From a bacterium (GTDB lineage: Bacteria; Sumerlaeota; Sumerlaeia; MVZB01), in the NCBI GenBank assembly GCA_023480605.1, contig JAMCWS010000325.1, forward strand, positions 1 through 6,918: a stretch of DNA of 6,918 nucleotides, read 5' to 3'. The notes beneath the pieces are model-generated. The model was given only the letters and a program-made list of their open reading frames with translations. It had not been told where the DNA came from and did not search any database. The position numbers and the translations under genes are program-made. This document shows, piece after piece, positions 1 through 4,571 of the stretch (its first letter is position 1; the number at the start of each line of letters is the position of its first letter).

Positions 1-574
1 GGGTGGTTAGTTTGTCGTTAACCTGGGTTGCGAATAGATACGACAGCGTGATGTTTTCGCGAATCGTGTTGAACTCGTGCGAGCAGAACTCCACCAACGC
101 CGTGTCGGTGGTTTTATCCAGGTCATGCAGGGCGGCTTCGCGCGTGGTCACGGTCTCGGCCAGTTTGCGCAGCGTCTCGTTGGGCAGCATGCCGACCTTG
201 TTGAACGGCACGCCCACCACTTCCTTGGCTCGCGTCAGGGCGGCGTATTCCTGGATGTCGCGCACCGTCAACTCACCCCACTTGTTGCGCGCCACCAGCA
301 TGGTAAGCGGGCGCTCGGGCACCAGGTCCGCCCGGCGCGCCGGCGTCGGAGATGGCGTTCCGGCCTGGGATCCCACGGCGGGAGTCGCCATGGGGGCGGT
401 CGCGGCGGGAGCCGCCGGCGGCGCCGCGGCGGTCCCGGCGGCCGTAGCGGCCGGAGCGGCCGGGGTGGGCGCGGTGCTCTCGGACCGCGGGCCGTCGGGT
501 TGCCGGCAGGCATTGAGCGCGCCCGCGAGCAGCGCCAGAATGAGTAGACACGCGACGGACTTCATACAGCGCAT
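1..574 (-). CDS. Secreted lipoprotein with Ala/Pro-rich linker, possible parvulin-type (SurA/PpiC-like) foldase, 3' part missing
   Basis: The frame is open from ATG at 574 to the window edge (191 codons, no stop), so the C-terminus is missing. Seen: a short basic N-terminus (MRCMK), a hydrophobic stretch at about residues 7-20, and a lipobox LNAC with Cys23, which together predict export and lipidation. Residues 33-80 are a low-complexity Ala/Pro/Thr linker, as often tethers a folded domain to a membrane. From about residue 93 the text reads LVARNKWGELTVRDI, followed by a helical stretch (about 119-191) whose layout resembles the N-terminal chaperone part of SurA/PpiC-type isomerases: a short strand, 'T-V-x-D-I', then a 'LxKLxExxxTxExAL' helix. 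That family call is inference, because the catalytic parvulin domain would lie outside the window. A GAAGGA Shine-Dalgarno-like motif lies about 11 bases before ATG 574. An in-frame ATG at 565 is an alternative start. A minus-strand promoter lies at 748-775. Confidence 0.72.
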   Translation of the reverse strand, partial: MRCMKSVACLLILALLAGALNACRQPDGPRSESTAPTPAAPAATAAGTAAAPPAAPAATAPMATPAVGSQAGTPSPTPARRADLVPERPLTMLVARNKWGELTVRDIQEYAALTRAKEVVGVPFNKVGMLPNETLRKLAETVTTREAALHDLDKTTDTALVEFCSHEFNTIRENITLSYLFATQVNDKLTT

Positions 575-650
575 GGTATGTATTTCCTTCGAAAGTGGTG
601 TCGATATGGGCAAGGATTCCTCGGAACAGGACGACCGGTTAGCCCGGATC

Positions 651-743
651 GGCCGGCGGACCCGGAACAGGCGATAAAACAAAAGGCGTTCCCGACGCCT
701 CTCGCCCGTCTTGTTCCTCGGTCCGGCCGGGCCTGCCAGGAGT
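651..743 (-). ncRNA. Candidate structured leader or small RNA (nested inverted repeat)
   Basis: Positions 651-733 fold back on themselves in successive matched blocks. GGCCGG (651-656) pairs with CCGGGCC (727-733, one bulge). GGACC (658-662) pairs with GGTCC (720-724). GGAACA (664-669) pairs with TGTTCC (712-717). GGCGA (670-674) pairs with TCGCC (702-706). AGGCGT (684-689) pairs with ACGCCT (695-700). That is roughly 28-29 base pairs with small internal loops around a 5-base apical loop. On the minus strand it starts just after a good promoter (748-775) and contains the terminator at 676-700. I infer either a small RNA of about 68 nt or an attenuated 5' leader of the lipoprotein gene. I could not match it to a known riboswitch class by its loops. 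The arms would also fold as DNA or on the plus strand, so a repeat element is an alternative. Confidence 0.38.
676..700 (-). terminator. Intrinsic terminator-like hairpin with U-tract, minus strand
   Basis: Read on the minus strand, AGGCGT (700-695), loop CGGGA and ACGCCT (689-684) form a perfect 6-bp GC-rich stem followed directly by TTTTGTTTTAT. This is the classic shape of a rho-independent terminator. On the plus strand the T-tract would precede the stem, so it should work in one direction only. It lies about 100 bases upstream of the lipoprotein start and only about 45-65 bases after a predicted start of transcription. It would therefore end a very short transcript or act as an attenuator, not end an upstream gene: no minus-strand gene is seen between it and position 1164. 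Confidence 0.55.
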
Positions 744-747
744 TAAG

Positions 748-775
748 ATTATCGAAACCAATCCCCCGCCATCAA
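748..775 (-). promoter_or_regulatory. Sigma70-type promoter for the structured leader and lipoprotein gene
   Basis: On the minus strand, TTGATG (775-770) is followed after 16 bases by GATAAT (753-748). These match the TTGACA/TATAAT consensus at four and five of six positions. Transcription would start near 743, directly before the nested inverted repeat. It is the clearest minus-strand promoter between the YciI-family gene and the lipoprotein gene. Confidence 0.5.
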
Positions 776-899
776 GCCTCAAAGTGACGGCGAGACGCGC
801 GGGGTGTGCATCTCGTGTTCATTCATTAAAATGGGACACCGGAGAAATTTTTCGTCGTCCCTCATGGACCGGGTGTTGCAGTGACGTCTGAAACCCCGG

Positions 900-928
900 T
901 TCTTCGCATCATCTTCGCGGTTCTTCGC
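900..928. repeat. Three degenerate TTCTTCGC units in tandem
   Basis: TTCTTCGC at 900-907, ATCTTCGC at 911-918 and TTCTTCGC at 921-928 form a short tandem array with a 10-11 base period. The array makes the minus strand read as a spurious repetitive peptide (DAKNRE-like units). No function is evident. Confidence 0.55.
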
Positions 929-979
929 GTCACGCGGTTCATTCGGATAACAAGCTGAAGCTTGAATTCCAAACGGAAT

Positions 980-1006
980 ATTCGGCATTGGCGGGCATTC
1001 GGCATT
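980..1006. repeat. Two direct copies of ATTCGGCATT
   Basis: ATTCGGCATT occurs at 980-989 and, identically, at 997-1006, with a 7-base GC-rich spacer. A partial copy (CATTCGG) lies upstream at about 941-947. This is a low-complexity spacer repeat with no nearby coding signal. Confidence 0.5.
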
Positions 1007-1164
1007 AAATAGTCGCTTTTCTCTCCGTATTTCCATGTCTCTGTGGTTTGATTGGGTGGCGACCCCGCCGCGCAGGGCCCCCGTGGCAATAATCGATGAC
1101 CATCGCGGCGTAAAATGCCTTCGGGGTATTCTGAATATACTTTGGGAGAAAGGATGAACCGTTT

Positions 1165-1455
1165 ATGAAGCACTTCATCATCGAACTCACCTATACCGCG
1201 CCGACGGAGCGAATCGAAGCCGCCGTGGCCGAGCACCGCGCTTACCTGCAGAAGGGCTACGACGCCGGGTTGTTGCTGTGCTCGGGACCGCAGGTGCCGC
1301 GCGTGGGGGGCGTTATCGTGGCGCGCGGCGAGTCGCGCGAGGTGATCGAGCGCTTCTTCGCGGACGATCCGTTCAATACGAACATCGTCGCCAGCTATCG
1401 CATTATCGAGTTCGATCCCGTCAAGCGTCAGCCGTTTCTGGAAGGCTGGATCTGA
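1165..1455 (+). CDS. YciI-family small protein
   Basis: A 96-residue protein, the usual length for the YciI family (a small ferredoxin-like alpha/beta fold, often dimeric, with a proposed His/Asp active site and no single agreed reaction). Seen: N-terminal strand KHFIIELTY; a helix carrying His24 in the 'R-x-x-x-x-x-x-x-H-R-x-Y-L' pattern; the turn AGLLLCSGPQ (34-43); a central strand GGVIVARG (48-55); and the family's DDPF motif (67-70) before 'N-T-N-I-V-A-S-Y-R-I-I-E-F'. ATG 1165 is chosen because GGAGAAAGGA (1144-1153) lies about 11 bases upstream and the protein then begins as family members do. A four-codon frame (ATG 1154, MNRL) ends across this start codon, probably by chance. The nitroreductase follows after 54 bases, so the two are probably co-transcribed. 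A role in modifying or degrading a small organic compound is only a guess. Confidence 0.9.
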   Translation: MKHFIIELTYTAPTERIEAAVAEHRAYLQKGYDAGLLLCSGPQVPRVGGVIVARGESREVIERFFADDPFNTNIVASYRIIEFDPVKRQPFLEGWI

Positions 1456-1509
1456 CGGCGGCGTCCGACCCCGCCGCGACTCTCCGTGAAAGGCCAAGCG
1501 CCGACAGCC

Positions 1510-2376
1510 ATGATTTATGATTCGCCGCAGACGATCGAGATTCTCAAGACCCGCCGCTCGTGCCGAGCCTTTCTGGACAAGCCGCTCGAACCGGCCCACC
1601 GGGCTGAACTCATCGAGGTGCTGCGCAACGCCCCCACCTCGCACAATCTCCAGAACGCCTCGGTCATCCTCGTCGAGGCGCCCGAGCGCAAGGCGCGCCT
1701 GGCCGAGTTGGCCGGCGCGCAGAAGCACGTCGCCGCCGCGGCCTGCAACTTCATCTTCCTGTGCGACCTTTACCGGTTCAAGCGCTACGCCGACCTTTCC
1801 GGCCAGCCCTACGCCCCCGCCGAACGCAACTACGTCACGCACACGGCCGACGCCGTCATCCTGTCGCATTCGGTGGCCGTCGCGGCGCTGGCGCTGGGCC
1901 TGGGTTGGGTCTATATCGGCGGCCTCTACCGGCGGTGGGACGCGGTAATGGAATTCCTGGAATTGCCGCCCTGCGTGGCCCCGGCCGTGATGCTGTGCGT
2001 CGGTTACCCCGATCCTGCGGCGCGCCCGCCGGCATGGCCCGTGCGCCTGCCCGAGGAGGGGCGGGTCTTTTCGGAAACCTATCCGAATCTGGCCGACGCC
2101 GACATCACGCGCATCTACCAGCCGTTCGACGAGCAGTTCGAACGTGATATCCTGGGCAATCCGCGGCGCGCGGCGACGGCGCTGGAGGTTGGAGCGGAGA
2201 ATTTCGCGCAATACCTCCTGCGGCGCACCGACGCCCCCGACGGCGTCCCGGGCGAGTTGGCGCGCCAGGACGAAGCCGTCCGCCGCGGTCTGCGCCGCAC
2301 GCGCCTGCTGGCCGATGCCAACGCCGCCGCGGAGCGGAAGGAGGGGGAGGAAATAAGGGGGAAGCGTAGAACATAA
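1510..2376 (+). CDS. NfsA/FRP-type NAD(P)H-dependent flavin nitroreductase
   Basis: A 288-residue FMN enzyme of the nitroreductase fold, expected to transfer electrons from NAD(P)H to nitroaromatics, quinones or flavins in the cytoplasm. The match to E. coli NfsA, recalled from memory, is clear. Seen: the N-terminal FMN-contact motif RRSCR (15-19); PTSHNLQN (42-49); AGAQKHVAAAA (68-78), like NfsA 'GGQKHVAQAA'; LGLGWVYIGGL (129-139), like 'LGLGGVYIGGL'; then LCVGYP (162-167) and the basic PVRLP (177-181). NfsA is about 240 residues. Here roughly 94 residues follow the last shared motif, ending in a charged AERKEGEEIRGKRRT tail. Start: ATG 1510 gives the family-like N-terminus (IYDSPQTIEIL). 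An in-frame GTG at 1486 lacks a ribosome-binding site. The site before 1510 is also weak (AAAGG about 16 bases upstream), which suggests coupling to the YciI gene upstream. The physiological substrate is unknown. Confidence 0.9.
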   Translation: MIYDSPQTIEILKTRRSCRAFLDKPLEPAHRAELIEVLRNAPTSHNLQNASVILVEAPERKARLAELAGAQKHVAAAACNFIFLCDLYRFKRYADLSGQPYAPAERNYVTHTADAVILSHSVAVAALALGLGWVYIGGLYRRWDAVMEFLELPPCVAPAVMLCVGYPDPAARPPAWPVRLPEEGRVFSETYPNLADADITRIYQPFDEQFERDILGNPRRAATALEVGAENFAQYLLRRTDAPDGVPGELARQDEAVRRGLRRTRLLADANAAAERKEGEEIRGKRRT

Positions 2377-2382
2377 CGGCTG

Positions 2383-2412
2383 GGAATCGATTACAACCAC
2401 GATCACGATCAC
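2383..2412 (-). repeat. Left copy of a degenerate inverted repeat flanking coaX
   Basis: The reverse complement of 2383-2412 aligns with plus-strand 3399-3428 over 30 bases with 25 identities. The best core is GTGGTTGTAATCGATTCC against GTGGTTGTGATCGAATCC. The two copies face each other across coaX. The repeat lies wholly outside coding sequence. Confidence 0.5.
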
Positions 2413-2415
2413 GAT
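2398..2415. repeat. Tandem repeat (CACGAT) x3
   Basis: Three perfect CACGAT units sit between the convergent ends of the nitroreductase gene and coaX. They overlap the left copy of the inverted repeat that brackets coaX. No terminator with a T-tract was found in this 69-base convergent gap. A hairpin with arms GGCGGT (2437-2442) and ACCGCC (2449-2454) spans the coaX stop codon but lacks a U-tract on either strand. Confidence 0.7.
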
Positions 2416-2445
2416 AATGAAGAGGACGTTAGACGCGGCGGTGGT

Positions 2446-3279
2446 TCAACCGCCGGCGCCGAAGTCGCGGTAGGTGCTGCCGTTTTCGCGCGAGGGGAGC
2501 GGGCAGTCGTTGTTGATGCCGTAAATCTGGCGCAGCCCGTAAAGCGTCAATTCGGGTTCCACGGCGTGCAGGAAAGGCAAGTGTTCCTTAAGGTTGAGGG
2601 CGTCGCCGCCCGTGGCGATCACGCGGCACGACTGGCCGATCTCTTCCCAGGCGCGTTCGACCAGCGTCTGGATCGCCCCCAGGTATCCGTGCGTCAGTCC
2701 CGACTGGATGCTCTGGACCGTCGTGCGACCCAGCACGTGGGGGGGCTCGGCGAGGGGCACGCGGGGAAGCTGCGCCGTGCCGCGCACCAACGCCTCGGCG
2801 GCCATCTCGATGCCGGGCAGAATGGCCCCGCCAATGTAGATCGGCGGATGGCCGGCGTGGAGCGGTTCGGCCAGGTAATCGAGCGTGATGGCCGTGCCGA
2901 AATCGAGCACGAGCGCGGGCGGGCCGTACATGTAATTGGCGCCGGCGGCGTTGGCCAGGCGGTCCATGCCCACCTCGTCGGGGTGCTCGTAACCGTTGAG
3001 GATCCCCATGTTGGTCGACTTGGTCAAGATCATGGGGATCAGCTCGAATTCCTTTTCGATGGCGCGGCTGAAAGGCCATTCCAGGCGCGGGACGACCGAC
3101 GAAACGATCGCGCCTTTGAGATAGGAGATGTTTTCGCCGACCAGCCCGCGCAGCAGGATGCGGTATTCGTCGGGCGTGCGCGCCGGGACCGAGGAGAGGG
3201 TCCAGGTTTCGCGCAGGCTGCCGCGGATAAACAGCCCCAGGTGAATGTGGGTATTGCCGATGTCGGCCACGAGAATCAT
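2446..3279 (-). CDS. coaX: Type III pantothenate kinase
   Basis: Phosphorylates pantothenate, the first step of coenzyme A synthesis. Type III enzymes belong to the ASKHA (actin/Hsp70/hexokinase-like) fold, typically need a monovalent cation and resist CoA feedback. The 277-residue product (family about 255-265) shows all the landmarks: the phosphate loop DIGNTH (6-11; most relatives have Asn for His11), GMDRLANA (104-111) with catalytic Asp106, DFGTAITLD (126-134), YIGGAILPGI (148-157), and the later TTVQSIQSGLTHGYLGAI and ATGGDA motifs. About 20 extra residues at the C-terminus, after YGLRQIYGI, look disordered. ATG 3279 is supported by CGGAG with a spacing of about 9 bases. The gene is transcribed alone, against its neighbours. 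The usual partner birA is not adjacent. It is intact, with no frameshift. Confidence 0.96.
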   Translation of the reverse strand: MILVADIGNTHIHLGLFIRGSLRETWTLSSVPARTPDEYRILLRGLVGENISYLKGAIVSSVVPRLEWPFSRAIEKEFELIPMILTKSTNMGILNGYEHPDEVGMDRLANAAGANYMYGPPALVLDFGTAITLDYLAEPLHAGHPPIYIGGAILPGIEMAAEALVRGTAQLPRVPLAEPPHVLGRTTVQSIQSGLTHGYLGAIQTLVERAWEEIGQSCRVIATGGDALNLKEHLPFLHAVEPELTLYGLRQIYGINNDCPLPSRENGSTYRDFGAGG

Positions 3280-3303
3280 TGGGCTGTGCTCCGCTCGGTG
3301 GTT

Positions 3304-3320
3304 GCGCCGACGCTCGGCGC
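3304..3320. other. 7-bp perfect hairpin in the coaX leader
   Basis: GCGCCGA (3304-3310), loop CGC, TCGGCGC (3314-3320). If the promoter at 3331-3359 is used, this hairpin would form the very 5' end of the coaX mRNA, about 25 bases before the start codon. There is no U-tract on either strand, so it is not a terminator. It may stabilise the transcript or be a protein-binding palindrome. Confidence 0.45.
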
Positions 3321-3330
3321 GATGCCGATG

Positions 3331-3359
3331 ATCCTATATCCTTGCCGGCGTGCGCGCAA
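3331..3359 (-). promoter_or_regulatory. Weak candidate promoter for coaX
   Basis: On the minus strand, TTGCGC (3359-3354) and TAGGAT (3336-3331) are 17 bases apart. They match the consensus at only three and four of six positions. Position and spacing fit a coaX transcript with a leader of about 45 bases. The adjoining TATAGG is an alternative -10 but with a shorter spacer. Confidence 0.3.
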
Positions 3360-3398
3360 GGGTCCGTTGGGCCCGATCCGGGTAAGTGCCAAGCCGTC

Positions 3399-3428
3399 GT
3401 GTTCGCGATTGTGGTTGTGATCGAATCC
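3399..3428 (+). repeat. Right copy of a degenerate inverted repeat flanking coaX
   Basis: Partner of the reverse-complement copy at 2383-2412, with 25 of 30 positions identical. It lies in the divergent spacer upstream of coaX, outside any supported coding region. Confidence 0.5.
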
Positions 3429-3591
3429 GGACAAGCGTCAACGGCGATGGGGATATGGCAATGAGATGGCGGGGATGCGGAACCCACCCGAGTGGGGTGG
3501 GGTGAGTTTTGATCAAACGGATGCATATCGCGAATTTGTGGGGTGCGCGTTGGCCAAACCGAATCCCGTTCGCCGAACCCCGTTCGCGCAA
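3429..3591. other. Divergent spacer, mostly without recognisable signals
   Basis: This part of the coaX/ABC spacer holds GATGG-like low-complexity text (about 3443-3480) and a hairpin with arms CCCACCC (3483-3489) and GGGTGGG (3495-3501) around a GAGTG loop. A TTTT occurs 5 bases after the hairpin on the plus strand, too far for a convincing terminator. The frame of the ABC ATPase stays open back to 3543, but this stretch has no family resemblance and lies upstream of the promoter. No cobalamin-riboswitch core was recognised. Confidence 0.4.
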
Positions 3592-3620
3592 TTGATTCCC
3601 AGACAACCTTCTGGAATAAT
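3592..3620 (+). promoter_or_regulatory. Strong sigma70-type promoter with extended -10 for the ABC transporter operon
   Basis: TTGATT (3592-3597) and AATAAT (3615-3620) are separated by exactly 17 bases. TGG immediately before the -10 adds an extended -10 element. They match the consensus at four and five of six positions. Transcription would start near 3627, giving a leader of about 50 bases that is mostly the hairpin at 3635-3658. The promoter excludes an ATPase start at 3543. Confidence 0.62.
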
Positions 3621-3634
3621 CGGGGCACTTTTTG

Positions 3635-3658
3635 GCCCGCCGGCCCGCGCCGGCGGGC
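3635..3658 (+). promoter_or_regulatory. 9-bp GC-only hairpin in the ABC operon leader
   Basis: GCCCGCCGG (3635-3643), loop CCCGCG, CCGGCGGGC (3650-3658): a perfect stem entirely of G-C pairs, 20 bases upstream of the start codon and just after the predicted transcription start. TTTTT precedes it on the plus strand, so it is not a plus-strand terminator, and on the minus strand it is followed by A residues. It could control translation or mRNA stability, or be an operator. Nothing in the sequence tells which. Confidence 0.5.
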
Positions 3659-3677
3659 GGCGATTCCCGCGGAACCA

Positions 3678-4571
3678 ATGGCGATGAATCTGAACCCGAA
3701 CGCGCCCACTCCTCAAAACGCCCCGCCCGCGCCGGCGCCCGCGGGCGGACGGACGTTGCGCGTCATCGGCCTGGGCCATCAATACAATCCGAACTGGTGG
3801 TGCATCCGCGAAATCGAACTGGAGTTCCGCCTGGGCGAACTCGTCGGCCTGGTCGGCCCCAACGGCTCGGGCAAGACGACCCTGATGCGCGCCCTGGCCG
3901 GTCAGCTCCGCCCCACGGCGGGCGAAGTGCGCTACCGCGGGCGCCCGCTGGCGCGTTACTCGAGCGCCGAACTCGCCCGCTCGATCGGCTACCTGCCCCA
4001 GTCGGTCCGCTCCTCGTTCAATTACACATGCGAGGAAGTCATCGCCCAGGGCCGCTACCCCCACCAGAACGCCCTGGGCATCCTGACGCGCCGCGACCGC
4101 GAAGCGATCGAGCGCGTCATGGACTGGACGACGACGCGGGCCTTCGCCCACCGGCCGATCGACGTGCTTTCGGGCGGCGAGCGCCAGCGCGTGCTGCTGG
4201 CCTCGGTGCTGGCGCAGGAGGCCGAGTTCCTGCTGCTCGACGAGCCGACCTCGGCGCTGGATCTTCATCACCAGGTCGACGTTTTCGAGCGTCTGCACCA
4301 GCTTTCGCGCACGGGTCTGGGCCTGATCGTCATCACCCACGACCTCAACCTGGCGGCGCAGTATTGCGACCGCCTGGTGCTCATCTTCGAGGGACGGGTG
4401 GCGGCCGCCGGCGCGCCCGGCGAGGTGCTGCGCGAGGAGGTGCTCCGCCGGGTTTACGAGACCGACCTGATCGTGGACCGCAATCCCGTCATCGGCACGC
4501 CGATGGTCGTGCTGCTGGGCCGCCACGGCGCCCAGTTGGCCCGCCGCCACAACGGCGGGGGAGGCGCCTGA
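3678..4571 (+). CDS. FecE/BtuD-type ABC transporter ATP-binding protein
   Basis: Cytoplasmic ATPase that powers import by the FecCD-type permease encoded next. The 297 residues carry a full ABC domain: Walker A GPNGSGKTT (60-68), Q-loop YLPQ (105-108, Gln108), signature LSGGERQRV (164-172), Walker B LLLDEPTSALD (185-195) and switch His221 in ITHD. The stretch EEVIAQGRYPH (119-129) is typical of ATPases for iron-siderophore, haem and cobalamin importers. About 23 Pro/Ala/Asn-rich residues precede the domain and look disordered. ATG 3678 is chosen because it follows the promoter at 3592-3620 and the leader hairpin, with a weak GCGGAA ahead. ATG 3684 is equally possible. The frame runs open further upstream (to 3543) without family-like sequence. 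The stop overlaps the permease start (TGATG), a sign of translational coupling. The substrate cannot be assigned. Confidence 0.93.
   Translation: MAMNLNPNAPTPQNAPPAPAPAGGRTLRVIGLGHQYNPNWWCIREIELEFRLGELVGLVGPNGSGKTTLMRALAGQLRPTAGEVRYRGRPLARYSSAELARSIGYLPQSVRSSFNYTCEEVIAQGRYPHQNALGILTRRDREAIERVMDWTTTRAFAHRPIDVLSGGERQRVLLASVLAQEAEFLLLDEPTSALDLHHQVDVFERLHQLSRTGLGLIVITHDLNLAAQYCDRLVLIFEGRVAAAGAPGEVLREEVLRRVYETDLIVDRNPVIGTPMVVLLGRHGAQLARRHNGGGGA

Larger units (their letters stand above)
776..1143. other. Spacer without a supported gene; decayed short repeats
   Basis: No credible coding frame, tRNA or rRNA is seen. Several short motifs recur: TTCTTCGC-type units at 900-907, 911-918 and 921-928 (period about 10-11), and ATTCGGCATT at 980-989 and again at 997-1006. 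A small hairpin with arms ACCGGG (868-873) and CCCGGT (895-900) is also present. Base composition is visibly less GC-rich than the flanking genes. Such text is typical of decayed simple-repeat spacers. TAAAAT (1111-1116) and TATACT (1136-1141) resemble -10 boxes for the following gene, but neither has a good -35. Confidence 0.5.

Noticed and set aside
3..677. Plus-strand frame opposite the lipoprotein gene
   Set aside because: Its Ala/Gly/Val-rich middle is the mirror of the lipoprotein's Ala/Pro linker. The minus frame has a signal sequence, a lipobox and a ribosome-binding site.
779..1036. 85-codon minus-strand frame in the spacer
   Set aside because: Its peptide consists of translated spacer repeats (DAKNRE-type units, NAEC/PNIPFGIQ-like text). 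It lacks any domain and a convincing ribosome-binding site.
862..2412. Long open frame on the minus strand opposite the YciI and nitroreductase genes
   Set aside because: It is antisense to two genes with clear family motifs. Its translation is Arg/Gly/Asp-rich with no recognisable domain, as expected for the antisense of GC-rich coding DNA.
2437..2454. Hairpin GGCGGT/ACCGCC as a terminator between the convergent genes
   Set aside because: There is no T-tract on either strand, and it overlaps the coaX stop codon.
2566..3420. Open plus-strand frame opposite coaX
   Set aside because: coaX shows every type III pantothenate kinase motif in the minus frame. The plus frame is compositional shadow.
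3543..3677. Upstream extension of the ABC ATPase to an earlier start
   Set aside because: It would place the start before the strong promoter at 3592-3620, and the added residues show no similarity to the family.
3280..3677. Cobalamin riboswitch upstream of the BtuCD-like genes
   Set aside because: I looked for the conserved B12-box core (GCCACTG) and its paired surroundings and did not find them.
3632..4570. The permease frame remains open upstream through the whole ATPase gene, suggesting a fusion
   Set aside because: The upstream part is Arg/Pro/Gly-rich with no motif, while the ATPase motifs sit in another frame. The permease begins at ATG 4571 with a family-like N-terminus.
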